Positions 24,872 to 33,594 of a stretch of 64,000 nucleotides of DNA are shown here, in pieces. Every line of letters begins with the position of its first letter. Position 1 is the stretch's first letter. Location: contig ONIO01000001.1 of the NCBI GenBank assembly GCA_900317915.1, positions 124,001 through 188,000 of the forward strand, given 5' to 3'. Source of the stretch: an uncultured Lachnospiraceae bacterium. Its GTDB lineage: Bacteria; Bacillota; Clostridia; Lachnospirales; Lachnospiraceae. The notes below the pieces were generated by a model that did not search any database, was not told where the DNA came from, and was given only the letters and a program-made list of their open reading frames with translations. Position numbers and translations under genes: made by a program.

Positions 24872-26407
24872 ATGGCTAAATTAAAAGCAGCAAAAAACAA
24901 GAAGGAACTTCTGAACGCAGCTAAGGAGTTTGAGAGAGAAGAGGGACTCCCAAGAGAAATCATGCTTGAGGGTGTTAAGCGCGAGCTCATGAGAAAGTGC
25001 GAGATTCGTTTCGGTACAGATGAGAACGTTGAGGTTCTTTTAGACCCTAAGACTTGCGATTATCATGTGATTCGTACCCTTACTGTTGCAGCACCTGTAA
25101 CCGATCGTACCACACAGGTAACTCCTGCTGAGGCTAAGATGATTGATCGTAAGAATCATGACATCGGTGATGAGGTTAAGGAAGAAGTAGAATTCTCTAA
25201 TATAGAGATGGTTGCTGAGAATGCTGGCCGTAATGCCATCATGCGTAAGGCAATCGATATGCTTGAAGAGGAAAAGAATATTCCAAGAGAAATCGTATTC
25301 CATGCAATTCGTAGTGCTATTATTACCGCTTGTAAGAATACCTATGCTCATATCGATAACATTACTGTAGATATCAACCCAGATACTTGTGAGTACCATG
25401 TACGTTCTTCTAAGAATGTAGTAGAGGAAGTAAATGATCCTGAAACCGAGATCTCTTTAGAGGAAGCACAGGCTGTTGACGGTAGCTATAAGATCGGTGA
25501 GGTATTCACTGAGGAAATCGACTCTAAGAAGTTTGGCCGTATCGCAGCATCTGCAGCACGTGGTGTTATGATGCAGGATATCCATGAGGAAGAGCATAAG
25601 ATTATCCTTGAGGAGTACACACGTCTGAATCACACCATTATTACTGGTATTGTTCAGCGTAAGATTGGTAAGTCTTATAGCATTAACCTTGGTAATGCAG
25701 ATGCAATCCTTACAGAGCGTGAGCAGATCCACGGCGAGAGCTATCATCCAAATGATCGTTATAAGTTCTATGTACTTGATGTTAAGGACTCTAAGCGCGG
25801 AACTAAGATTTATGTTTCTCGTACACATCCTGATTTAGTTCGTTGCCTGTTTGAGCAGGAAGTTACTGAAATCCGTGATGGTATTGTTGAAATCAAGAAT
25901 ATCGCTCGTGAAGCTGGTAACCGTACTAAGATGGCAGTTTGGTCGAATGATGAAAATGTAGATCCAGTTGGCGCATGTGTAGGTATGAACGGTACTCGTG
26001 TAAACGCTGTAGTAGATGAACTGCACAATGAGAAGATTGATATCATTAACTGGGATGAGAATCCAGCTCGTTTGATTGAGAATGCTCTTTCTCCAGCAAA
26101 AGTTATCTCTGTTATCGCTGATTCTGAAGAGAAGACTGCAAAAGTTGTAGTTCCTGATTATCAGCTTTCACTTGCTATTGGTCGTGAGGGACAGAATGCA
26201 AGACTTGCAGCTCGCTTAACAAGCTACAAGATTGATATCAAGAGTGAGACACAGGCACGTGAGGCTGGTGACTTCTTCGATATGGATGAAGATGAGTACT
26301 ATGATGAAGAGAATGAAGAGTATGTAGGCGATGAGATGAATTCCGAGGACATGATCTATGATGAGGAATTTGTTGATGAGACTGCTGATGAGAAAGTGAA
26401 CGAATAA
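24872..26407 (+). CDS. nusA: Transcription factor NusA with duplicated N-terminal domain
   Basis: Elongation, pausing and antitermination factor that binds RNA polymerase. The ATG at 24872 follows CGGAGGA. At 511 residues it is far longer than the 350-400 usual in Firmicutes. The extra length is a second N-terminal domain: residues about 13-123 and 124-237 align without gaps at an offset of 111 (EEGLPREI with EKNIPREI, DPKTCDYHV with NPDTCEYHV). Copy 2 keeps the canonical VVEEVNDPETEISLEEA and FGRIAASAA; copy 1 is diverged. S1 (about 251-320), KH1 and KH2 (to about 455, with GREGQNARLAARL) follow, and then an acidic Asp/Glu tail (460-511). Confidence 0.96.
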   Translation: MAKLKAAKNKKELLNAAKEFEREEGLPREIMLEGVKRELMRKCEIRFGTDENVEVLLDPKTCDYHVIRTLTVAAPVTDRTTQVTPAEAKMIDRKNHDIGDEVKEEVEFSNIEMVAENAGRNAIMRKAIDMLEEEKNIPREIVFHAIRSAIITACKNTYAHIDNITVDINPDTCEYHVRSSKNVVEEVNDPETEISLEEAQAVDGSYKIGEVFTEEIDSKKFGRIAASAARGVMMQDIHEEEHKIILEEYTRLNHTIITGIVQRKIGKSYSINLGNADAILTEREQIHGESYHPNDRYKFYVLDVKDSKRGTKIYVSRTHPDLVRCLFEQEVTEIRDGIVEIKNIAREAGNRTKMAVWSNDENVDPVGACVGMNGTRVNAVVDELHNEKIDIINWDENPARLIENALSPAKVISVIADSEEKTAKVVVPDYQLSLAIGREGQNARLAARLTSYKIDIKSETQAREAGDFFDMDEDEYYDEENEEYVGDEMNSEDMIYDEEFVDETADEKVNE

Positions 26408-26411
26408 TCAC

Positions 26412-26675
26412 ATGACTAAGAAAAATAAATCGCTACGTAGATGCGTTGGATGCGGACGATCCTTTGAAGTACATAGTTTACTTAGAGTCGTGCGTACGCC
26501 AGAGCAAGAAGTTATGATTGATTTTTCCGGTAAAAGGAATGGCCGCGGTGCTTATTTATGCAAAAATATAAATTGCTTTGAGCGGGCCATTCGCTCAAAG
26601 GGATTTGAACGTACATTGAAGTGTAATATTCCTCCTGAAATCAAAGAGGTTATTGGAAAAGAGCTAGAGAAATGA
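26412..26675 (+). CDS. rnpM: YlxR family RNase P modulator RnpM
   Basis: An 87-residue protein of the YlxR/DUF448 family, reported in Bacillus to bind RNase P RNA. It has the family pattern RRCVGCGRSFEVHSLLRVVR near the start and the DFSGKRNGRGAYLC motif in the middle. It lies five bases after nusA and overlaps the next gene by four bases, in the conserved nusA-ylxR-ylxQ-infB order. The ATG lacks a strong ribosome site, so coupling to nusA translation is likely. Confidence 0.92.
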   Translation: MTKKNKSLRRCVGCGRSFEVHSLLRVVRTPEQEVMIDFSGKRNGRGAYLCKNINCFERAIRSKGFERTLKCNIPPEIKEVIGKELEK

Positions 26676-27007
26676 ATCAAAAACTAAAATCGATGCTTGG
26701 AATGGCCCACAAGGCTGGAAAACTTCAAAGTGGTAACTATCAGGTAGAAGAAGCAGTAAAGTCTGGTAAGGGCTATCTGGTTCTTATATCTCAGGACAGT
26801 TCGGACCGTTCTATTAAATCCTATACAGATATGTGTAAGTATTATCATGTCTGCTTTTATATAGATGGAACAAAAGATGAAATCAGTCAGGCGATTGGTA
26901 AAGTCAATCGTGGTGCAATCTGCATCACTGATGAGAATTTTGCTGAGACGATTAAAAAACTGATTGATGTAGATAAAAAAACGGAGGACGAAGCATGGCA
27001 AAAATGA
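26672..27007 (+). CDS. YlxQ-like L7Ae/L30e family RNA-binding protein
   Basis: A 111-residue protein of the L7Ae/L30e/Gadd45 superfamily, the YlxQ type found between ylxR and infB. The N-terminal [21 protein letters not shown] pattern (split [13 protein letters not shown]) and the [11 protein letters not shown] strand are typical; the middle contains [10 protein letters not shown] and a [16 protein letters not shown] segment. Likely a kink-turn RNA binder; its exact target is unknown. The ATGA overlap with rnpM and 13-base overlap with infB indicate tight translational coupling. Confidence 0.88.
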   Translation: MNQKLKSMLGMAHKAGKLQSGNYQVEEAVKSGKGYLVLISQDSSDRSIKSYTDMCKYYHVCFYIDGTKDEISQAIGKVNRGAICITDENFAETIKKLIDVDKKTEDEAWQK

Positions 27008-29790
27008 GAGTTCATGAACTTGCAAAGTCGCTAGGAAAATCTAGCAAAGATGTACTTGAGTATCTGAATTCAACCGGATTGGAAGTAAAGAGCCCACAGT
27101 CAGGAATTGAAGAGGATATGGTACATAAGGTGGAGGCTCACTTTAACCATTCCAATAAGCCTGCTTCAAATCCTGAAATCAAGAAAGAAGAGCAGAAGTC
27201 TTTGAATACAGAGAAAACAAATGCAGTTGCCAAGACAAAGGAAGAAGTAAAGCGCGCGGAAGTGAAGTCTGACGAATCTAAGTCTGAGGCTCCTAAGAAA
27301 AAGAAGTCTACCATTACTGCTGTATTTAATACACAGTACTCTAGCCATAATGGCCAGAGACGTGATGGTCAGCGCAAGGATGGACAGCGTAAAGACGGTC
27401 AGAGAAGACCTAACGGTGAACGTAATGACCATAAGTCTCGCTCCAATCAGAATTCTCAGGGACAGGCTAGACCACTGATCAAGCCTCGTTCTGGATCTGG
27501 CCCAATCCGTGCAGATGGCACACGTAAGGGTGAACCAACATTAGCAGAACAGCAGAAGATGCGTGCTGCAGAGGAAGCAAAGCGTTCTCATGAGGAGGAG
27601 AAGAAGGCAGCAAGTGCTCCTACTCCAAAGACGAAGGAAAAGGTCAGTCCTGTAGAGAATACAGCTTCTGAATCTCGTGTAGAGAAGAAGCCAATCCGTA
27701 GACCAAATATCTACGATAATATGCCAGGCGGTCGTCCAAACGGCAATAATCGAAACAATGATCGTAACGGTAATAATCGTAATGGTCGGCCAAATGGTGA
27801 CAATCGTAACGACTTCAAGAGAAATGATCGTAACAATAATCGTTCGATAGCCCCTTCTAACGAGCAGAATCCAAACAAGGAGTCTCGTAAGAATAGTCGC
27901 CGTAAGAATGATAATCGTAGAGGCAAGGATTCTTATAATGATAAGAATCAGGAGCGCTTCATAAATCTGGAGAAAAATGGTGGTAAGAAGCCTCGTAAGC
28001 CTCAGCCACAGAAGCCAAAGGAAGAAGAAGTAATCAAGAGCATCAAGGTGCCTGATCATATCACTCTTCGTGAGCTTGCTGAGCGTATGCATGTAGAAGC
28101 ATCACAGATTATTAAGAAGCTTTTCCTTCAGGGTGTAATGATAACTCTAAATAGCAGCCTGGACTATGAGAAGGCTGAGGAGATTGCATTAGAGTACGAT
28201 ATCCTTTGTGAGCACGAGGAGAAGGTTGATATCATTAAGGACTTTCTGAAGAATGAAGAGGATGATCCTAAGGATCTCACACCACGTCCACCTGTAGTAT
28301 CTGTTATGGGTCACGTCGATCATGGTAAGACATCCCTTCTGGATGCCATTCGTGATACATCAATTGCAAACCGTGAGGCTGGTGGCATTACACAGAAGAT
28401 TGGTGCTTATGTGGTTGAGTCTAATGGACGTAAGATTACATTCTTAGATACACCTGGACATGAAGCCTTCACTGCAATGCGTATGCGTGGTGCTAAGTCT
28501 ACAGATATCGCTGTACTTGTAGTTGCTGCAGATGATGGTGTAATGCCTCAGACTGTTGAGTCCATTAATCATGCCAAGGCTGCTGGTGTAGAAGTTATTG
28601 TTGCAGTTAATAAAATCGATAAGCCAAATGCTAACTTAGATCGTGTTAAGCAGGAGCTTTCTGAATACGAACTGATTCCTGAGGATTGGGGTGGAAGCAC
28701 TATTTTCTGCCCTGTATCTGCTAAGACACATGAGGGAATTGATAATCTCCTTGAGATGATTCTCTTAACTGCTGATGTATTAGAGCTTAAGGCTAATGCA
28801 AAGCGTCAGGCACGTGGTATTGTCATCGAGGCACAGTTGGATAAAGGACGTGGTGTTGTATCTACAGTTCTGGTTCAGAATGGTACGCTTCATGTAGGAG
28901 ATGCAATTTCTGCAGGTTCTTCTTATGGTAAGGTTCGTGCCATGGTGGATGAGAATGGTAAGCGCGTCAAGGCAGCTGGCCCTAGTGTTCCAGTTGAGAT
29001 TCAGGGTCTGAACTCTGTACCGAACGCTGGTGAGATCTTCATTGTTCATGATTCTGATCGTGATGCTCGTACCTTCGCTCAGGAATTTGTCAATGAAGAG
29101 AAGAATAAGTTGGTTGAAGAGAGCCGTTCTAGAATGTCTCTTGAGAATCTATCTGATCAGATCAAGTCTGGTAGCCTGAAGGAACTGGATATCATTGTTA
29201 AGGCTGATGTTCAGGGTTCTGTTGAGGCGGTTAAGTCTTCACTTGAGAAGCTTTCTAATGATGAAGTTGTTGTTAAGATCATCCATGGTGGTGTTGGTGC
29301 TATCACTGAGTCTGATGTAGTACTTGCTTCTGCTTCCAACGCAATTATCATTGGATTTAATGTTCGCCCAGATGCTGTTGCTAAGGATACAGCAGAGAGA
29401 GAGCACGTTGATGTTCATCTTTACTCTGTTATCTACAATGCAATTGAGGATGTAGAGTCTGCTATGAAGGGCATGCTTGATCCAATTTACGAAGAGCGTA
29501 TTATTGGTCATGCTGAGGTTCGTCAGACCTTCAAGGCTTCTGGCATTGGTATCATTGCAGGATCTTTCGTTACTGACGGTGTGATTGAGCGTGGATGTAA
29601 GATTCGCCTCAAGCGTGGCGATAAGCAGCTCTTTGACGGTGACCTTGGCTCCCTGAAGAGATTCAAGGATGACGTGAAGGAAGTTAAGTCCGGATACGAA
29701 TGTGGTATTGTTCTGACCGATTATACTTCTGATATTGCGGAAGGTGATATCATGGAAGCATACAAGATGGTTGAAGTACCACGTGATTAA
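26995..29790 (+). CDS. infB: Translation initiation factor IF-2
   Basis: GTPase that places initiator tRNA on the 30S subunit and drives subunit joining. It has 931 residues. An IF2-N module occupies residues 1-55 ([20 protein letters not shown]). Residues about 60-345 are a long, basic, low-complexity linker with DGQRK repeats and Asn/Arg-rich runs. A second IF2-N module ([20 protein letters not shown]) lies near 355-410. The G domain begins at about 437 ([30 protein letters not shown]), and domains II-IV complete the protein ([10 protein letters not shown]). GGAGG precedes the ATG at 26995. Confidence 0.97.
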   Translation: MAKMRVHELAKSLGKSSKDVLEYLNSTGLEVKSPQSGIEEDMVHKVEAHFNHSNKPASNPEIKKEEQKSLNTEKTNAVAKTKEEVKRAEVKSDESKSEAPKKKKSTITAVFNTQYSSHNGQRRDGQRKDGQRKDGQRRPNGERNDHKSRSNQNSQGQARPLIKPRSGSGPIRADGTRKGEPTLAEQQKMRAAEEAKRSHEEEKKAASAPTPKTKEKVSPVENTASESRVEKKPIRRPNIYDNMPGGRPNGNNRNNDRNGNNRNGRPNGDNRNDFKRNDRNNNRSIAPSNEQNPNKESRKNSRRKNDNRRGKDSYNDKNQERFINLEKNGGKKPRKPQPQKPKEEEVIKSIKVPDHITLRELAERMHVEASQIIKKLFLQGVMITLNSSLDYEKAEEIALEYDILCEHEEKVDIIKDFLKNEEDDPKDLTPRPPVVSVMGHVDHGKTSLLDAIRDTSIANREAGGITQKIGAYVVESNGRKITFLDTPGHEAFTAMRMRGAKSTDIAVLVVAADDGVMPQTVESINHAKAAGVEVIVAVNKIDKPNANLDRVKQELSEYELIPEDWGGSTIFCPVSAKTHEGIDNLLEMILLTADVLELKANAKRQARGIVIEAQLDKGRGVVSTVLVQNGTLHVGDAISAGSSYGKVRAMVDENGKRVKAAGPSVPVEIQGLNSVPNAGEIFIVHDSDRDARTFAQEFVNEEKNKLVEESRSRMSLENLSDQIKSGSLKELDIIVKADVQGSVEAVKSSLEKLSNDEVVVKIIHGGVGAITESDVVLASASNAIIIGFNVRPDAVAKDTAEREHVDVHLYSVIYNAIEDVESAMKGMLDPIYEERIIGHAEVRQTFKASGIGIIAGSFVTDGVIERGCKIRLKRGDKQLFDGDLGSLKRFKDDVKEVKSGYECGIVLTDYTSDIAEGDIMEAYKMVEVPRD

Positions 29791-29877
29791 TAAGTTATAT
29801 TGACTGTAATAAAGCCACATTCTTTAGCCTTCGGACTTTAGGGTGTGGCAATTGCAGCATTATTAGGAGAATTATTT

Positions 29878-30273
29878 ATGCGTAAAAATAGCATTAAAAA
29901 CATTCGAATCAATGAAGAGGTTATGAGAGAACTTTCTGACATTATTCGTAATAAGGTGAAGGATCCTCGAATCGCTCCTGTGACATCTGTAACGGATGTT
30001 GAGGTAGCACCAGATTTGAAGACTTGTAAGGTGTGGATTAGTGTATTAGGAGATGAAGAGTCAGAGAAGAAGACCATGGAAGGTCTCAATAGTTCAAAGA
30101 AGTACATCCGTCATGAGCTTGCTCGTACAGTTAATCTTCGTAATACTCCAGAGATTACATTCCTTTTAGATACTTCCATTGCATATGGTGTACACATGAG
30201 TCATATGATTGATGAGGTTAATCAGGGATTGAAAGTCTCTGACTTATCCGATGAATCTCCTGAGAGGAGCTGA
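29878..30273 (+). CDS. rbfA: Ribosome-binding factor A
   Basis: 30S maturation factor with a KH-like fold, 131 residues from the ATG at 29878. AGGAGA at 29865-29870 lies seven bases upstream; an in-frame GTG further up is less likely. Typical pieces are RINEEVMRELSDIIRNKVKD, DPRIAPVTSVTDVEVAPDLK and TPEITFLLDTSIAYG. Between infB and rbfA (29791-29877) there is a GCCACA/TGTGGC hairpin (29803-29848). It is followed by nrnA after four bases. Confidence 0.95.
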   Translation: MRKNSIKNIRINEEVMRELSDIIRNKVKDPRIAPVTSVTDVEVAPDLKTCKVWISVLGDEESEKKTMEGLNSSKKYIRHELARTVNLRNTPEITFLLDTSIAYGVHMSHMIDEVNQGLKVSDLSDESPERS

Positions 30274-30277
30274 GACC

Positions 30278-31258
30278 ATGTCCTTTGATCTATTATCTTT
30301 ATTTGAAAATGTAAACCGTGTTGGAATTACCGGTCATGTACGACCAGATGGTGATTGCGTAGGTTCAACCCTTGCAATGTATAACTATATTCAGAAAAAA
30401 TATCCTACTTTGGATCTGCATATTTTTCTTGAGGAAATTCCGTCTTGTTTTTCCTTTTTAAAAAATGCTGACCGAATTGAGACTCCTGGGGTAGAACAGG
30501 ATCCATTTGATCTATTTATTATTTTGGATTGTGGTGACCTGAGCCGTATCGGTAAATCGGACTTATATTTTCATTCTGCAAAGAAGACACTATGTATCGA
30601 TCATCATTTATCCAATGTTACTTTTTGTAATGAGAACTATGTCTTCCCGGAAGCATCAAGTACCTGCGAATTGGTGTTTGACTTATTGGTGAAGGATGAC
30701 ATCTCTAAGGATATTGCAGAGTGTATCTATACCGGAATTGTGACAGATACTGGTCTTTTTCAGTATTCTTGTACCCATCACTCTACTATGGAATGTGCTG
30801 GTTTCTTAATGGACTTAGGAATCGATTATCCTGTGATTGTGGACACAGTCTTTAATGAAAAGACCTTTGTCCAGAATCAGATTCTAGGACAAGCATTGAT
30901 CAATGCTAGATTAAGCGAGAATAAAACACTGGTTTCTTCGATTTTAACAAGCCAGGAATTAGAAAAGTATGGTGCTGCTAGTAATGATATGGAGGGTATC
31001 GTATCTCAGCTTCGTGTCACCAAGGGTGCACAGGCCTCCCTTTTCTTACATCAGAATCCGGATGGATCCTACAAGGGCAGTCTAAGAGCCAAGGGACATA
31101 TCTTAAATGTAGCTGAGATCGCAAGTCATTATCAAGGTGGTGGACATGCGATGGCGGCTGGGTTTCGTGTCAATGTAGACCAGGATCCAAATCAGGTAAT
31201 AGATGATATTTCTCGTATGATTGATGAACAGTTAAGAGAGGGCGGTTTTTTTAAATGA
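30278..31258 (+). CDS. nrnA: DHH-family nanoRNase/pAp phosphatase NrnA
   Basis: Bifunctional oligoribonuclease and 3'-phosphoadenosine 5'-phosphate phosphatase, 326 residues from the ATG at 30278 with GAGAGGAG upstream; the earlier in-frame start at 30251 lies within rbfA. DHH motifs are present: GHVRPDGDCVGST (motif I), LDCGDLSRIG (II), CIDHHLSNVTF (III, the namesake DHH) and TDTGLFQYS (IV). The C-terminal DHHA1 domain carries SLRAKGHILNVAEIA and GGGHAMAAGF. It overlaps truB by four bases (ATGA). Confidence 0.94.
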   Translation: MSFDLLSLFENVNRVGITGHVRPDGDCVGSTLAMYNYIQKKYPTLDLHIFLEEIPSCFSFLKNADRIETPGVEQDPFDLFIILDCGDLSRIGKSDLYFHSAKKTLCIDHHLSNVTFCNENYVFPEASSTCELVFDLLVKDDISKDIAECIYTGIVTDTGLFQYSCTHHSTMECAGFLMDLGIDYPVIVDTVFNEKTFVQNQILGQALINARLSENKTLVSSILTSQELEKYGAASNDMEGIVSQLRVTKGAQASLFLHQNPDGSYKGSLRAKGHILNVAEIASHYQGGGHAMAAGFRVNVDQDPNQVIDDISRMIDEQLREGGFFK

Positions 31259-32172
31259 TCAGCGGATCCATACTGATTGATAAGGAAAAAGGTTTTACTT
31301 CTTTTGATGTTGTTGCGAAGATGCGAGGTATCTTACACGAGAAAAAAATCGGACATAATGGAACACTAGATCCAGATGCGACAGGCTTACTTCAGATATT
31401 CGTTGGTCAGGGAACGAAGGCAATTGCTATTCTTCCTGAGCATGATAAGACCTATGAAGCAGAAGTGACATTAGGAATAACCACAGATACAGATGATATC
31501 TCAGGACAGGTTTTATCTGAAAATAAAGAGGCTGCCTTAAATCTAACGGTAGAAGAGATTGAAGCTGCTTTTCGTGTGGCAGGGTCTCGCACCCAGCAGA
31601 TTCCACCTATGTATTCTGCAAAAAAGATTAATGGAAAGAAGCTATACGAACTGGCAAGAGAAGGTAAGACCATAGAACGTAAGCCTTCTTTGATTAAGAT
31701 TTATCGTTTAGAAATCCTAGAAATTGATCTTCCAAGAATTCGTTTCTTAGCCCATGTATCAAAAGGAACTTATATCCGAACCATTTGTCATGATCTAGGG
31801 GATATTCTCCAAACAGGTGCATGTATGTCCGAACTTCGTCGGACAGAAATTGGTACATTAAGCATTGATAATGCTGTTACACTGTCGGAACTTGAAGAAC
31901 TTGTAGCTAAGGACCAGTTGGAAAAGGTTTTGATTCCATTGGAGGAAATGTTTTCTTTTCCTAAGGGAATTTCTGAGCCTAAAGGAGATCGTTATTTAAG
32001 AAATGGTAATCCCATCTATACTTCCGAGGTAGATGTTCTTCCTGAGTCTGGAACAATGGATCCAGAGGATCCAGAAGCAAAGATCCGGATGTATTTTTCC
32101 ACAGGAGAGTTTTGCGGACTCTTTCGCAAGAAAGATAATCTATGGAAACCATATAAAATGTTTCTATCATGA
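31255..32172 (+). CDS. truB: tRNA pseudouridine(55) synthase TruB
   Basis: Makes pseudouridine 55 in the T-loop of tRNAs. It has 305 residues. The catalytic motif GTLDPDATGLL contains the active aspartate, and upstream GSILIDKEKGFTSFDVV is the family start. QIPPMYSAKKINGKKLYELA and VSKGTYIRTICHDLG are also conserved. A C-terminal RNA-binding extension follows. The start overlaps nrnA by ATGA; ribF begins eight bases later. Confidence 0.96.
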   Translation: MISGSILIDKEKGFTSFDVVAKMRGILHEKKIGHNGTLDPDATGLLQIFVGQGTKAIAILPEHDKTYEAEVTLGITTDTDDISGQVLSENKEAALNLTVEEIEAAFRVAGSRTQQIPPMYSAKKINGKKLYELAREGKTIERKPSLIKIYRLEILEIDLPRIRFLAHVSKGTYIRTICHDLGDILQTGACMSELRRTEIGTLSIDNAVTLSELEELVAKDQLEKVLIPLEEMFSFPKGISEPKGDRYLRNGNPIYTSEVDVLPESGTMDPEDPEAKIRMYFSTGEFCGLFRKKDNLWKPYKMFLS

Positions 32173-32180
32173 GATGAATT

Positions 32181-33095
32181 ATGATTACAATACATGATTT
32201 TTTTGACACGAAAATTAATGAGGCAACGGCTATAACCGTAGGAAAGTTTGATGGAATGCATCGTGGACATGAGCTTTTGATGAATCGCATACTTTCAAGA
32301 AAACCTGAAGAAAAGGCTTGCATGATTACCTTTGAAACATCTCCTCGAACCATTTTACATGGGGAATCTAATGGTAGCTTGATTACCAGGGAGGAGAGAC
32401 ATTTCGAATTGGAAAAGCAGGGTTTAGACTACCTTGCAGAATGCCAATTTTCAGAACGTTTTATGCATCTATCTCCTGAGGAGTTTGTAGAAAATCTAGT
32501 CCGTAACTTTCATATGAGTTATATGGCGGTTGGATCTGACTTTCGCTTTGGCTATAAAGGTCAAGGAACACCAGCAGTGATTCGTGAACTGTCTCAAAAG
32601 TATGGATTTACTTTTGAGGAGATTCCAAAGATCCAATATCACAGCCGTGACATTAGTAGTACTTTTATCCGGGAAGATATTTCCCTTGGTAAAATTAAAG
32701 AAGCCAATACCTTATTAGGGTATCCATACTTCATTTGGGGCCAGATTATCCATGGAAATCACATTGGAACAAAAATGGGAATCCCTACAATTAATCAGAT
32801 TCCACCTAAGGAAAAACTATTGCCACCAAATGGAGTCTATATTACAGAAGTAGAGATTGACCATCGCCTTTTCCATGGAATTACCAATGTGGGTAAGAAG
32901 CCTACCGTACAGGATATGGGTCCTGTAGGCGTAGAAACCCACATCTTAGACTTCCAAGGGGATGTATACGAAAAGGAAGCTAAGGTTTTATTTTTGGATT
33001 ATATTCGCCCAGAGAGGAAATTTGATTCTTTAGACGAATTAAAAGCCCAAATTAAGATGGACACCAAATGTGCTTTAGACTTTTTTAATTCTTGA
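32181..33095 (+). CDS. ribF: Bifunctional riboflavin kinase/FAD synthetase
   Basis: Converts riboflavin to FMN and FAD, supplying cofactor for the many flavoproteins, including Rnf subunits encoded downstream. It has 304 residues: an N-terminal nucleotidyltransferase domain (GKFDGMHRGHELLM with the HxGH-like motif, GSDFRFGYKGQG, SSTFIREDISLG) and a C-terminal riboflavin kinase domain (HIGTKMGIPTINQIPP, GVYITEVEID, NVGKKPTVQ). It ends just before the rpsO promoter. Confidence 0.96.
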   Translation: MITIHDFFDTKINEATAITVGKFDGMHRGHELLMNRILSRKPEEKACMITFETSPRTILHGESNGSLITREERHFELEKQGLDYLAECQFSERFMHLSPEEFVENLVRNFHMSYMAVGSDFRFGYKGQGTPAVIRELSQKYGFTFEEIPKIQYHSRDISSTFIREDISLGKIKEANTLLGYPYFIWGQIIHGNHIGTKMGIPTINQIPPKEKLLPPNGVYITEVEIDHRLFHGITNVGKKPTVQDMGPVGVETHILDFQGDVYEKEAKVLFLDYIRPERKFDSLDELKAQIKMDTKCALDFFNS

Positions 33096-33101
33096 ATTTG
33101 G

Positions 33102-33130
33102 TTTACATTTCTATATGCCTATGGTATATT
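33102..33130 (+). promoter_or_regulatory. Promoter of rpsO
   Basis: TTTACA at 33102-33107, a 17-base spacer, and TATATT at 33125-33130. The predicted transcript start near 33137 leaves an 82-base leader. Confidence 0.75.
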
Positions 33131-33136
33131 AGAAAG

Positions 33137-33205
33137 CGGTGCTAACCTGAGTTCAGTTGATGGAATTTCCGACCTCGGCTTAATTCAGGCTGTAAATATT
33201 ATTAT
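33137..33205 (+). promoter_or_regulatory. Foldable rpsO leader
   Basis: CCTGAGTT (33147-33154) pairs with AATTCAGG (33182-33189) over eight bases with one G-U, enclosing further short stems. S15 of several bacteria represses its own mRNA through leader structures; this leader is a candidate by position and fold only. Confidence 0.45.
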
Positions 33206-33218
33206 GGAGGAATTAACC

Positions 33219-33485
33219 ATGATTACAAAGGAACAGAAGACAGCTATTATTAACGAGTATGCAAGAACTCCTGGTGATACAGGTTCACCTGAGGTTCAGG
33301 TTGCAGTTCTTACTGCACGTATTGCAGACCTCACTGAGCATCTGAAGAAGAACCAGAAGGATCATCATTCCCGTCGTGGACTTCTGAAGATGGTAGGTAA
33401 GAGAAGAAACCTTCTTGCTTACTTAAAGGGTGTAGACATCGAGAGATATAGATCTCTGATTGAGCGTCTTGGCCTCAGAAAATAA
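33219..33485 (+). CDS. rpsO: 30S ribosomal protein S15
   Basis: 16S rRNA central-domain binding protein, 88 residues, standard length. The start is the ATG at 33219, eight bases after GGAGG (33206-33210); the ATG at 33204 overlaps this site. The family signature includes [40 protein letters not shown] and [11 protein letters not shown]. It has its own promoter and is followed by a terminator, then pnp: the widely conserved rpsO-pnp pair. Confidence 0.98.
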   Translation: MITKEQKTAIINEYARTPGDTGSPEVQVAVLTARIADLTEHLKKNQKDHHSRRGLLKMVGKRRNLLAYLKGVDIERYRSLIERLGLRK

Positions 33486-33498
33486 TTAGGTTCTTTTG

Positions 33499-33536
33499 GA
33501 GCGGAATTGCTGCGTATTGCGGTTCCGCTCTATTTT
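33499..33536 (+). terminator. Intrinsic terminator between rpsO and pnp
   Basis: GAGCGGAA (33499-33506) and TTCCGCTC (33523-33530), with an inner GC pair, followed by TATTTT. Probably partial, since pnp follows without a clear promoter. Confidence 0.75.
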
Positions 33537-33542
33537 GGTGTT

Positions 33543-33561
33543 TAAGAGGATTCCCCTCTTA
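33543..33561 (+). other. Small hairpin in the pnp leader
   Basis: TAAGAGG (33543-33549) and CCTCTTA (33555-33561) form a perfect seven-base stem 22 bases before the pnp ribosome site. Leader hairpins control pnp in other bacteria; a similar role here is a guess. Confidence 0.4.
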
Positions 33562-33594
33562 TGGTAGAACATGAAATATGTTAGGAGACGTGAA

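Noticed and set aside
27541..28092. Minus-strand hydrophobic frame opposite the IF-2 linker
   Set aside because: The Ile/Thr/Leu-rich product mirrors Asn/Arg/Lys codons of the linker; no start signal.
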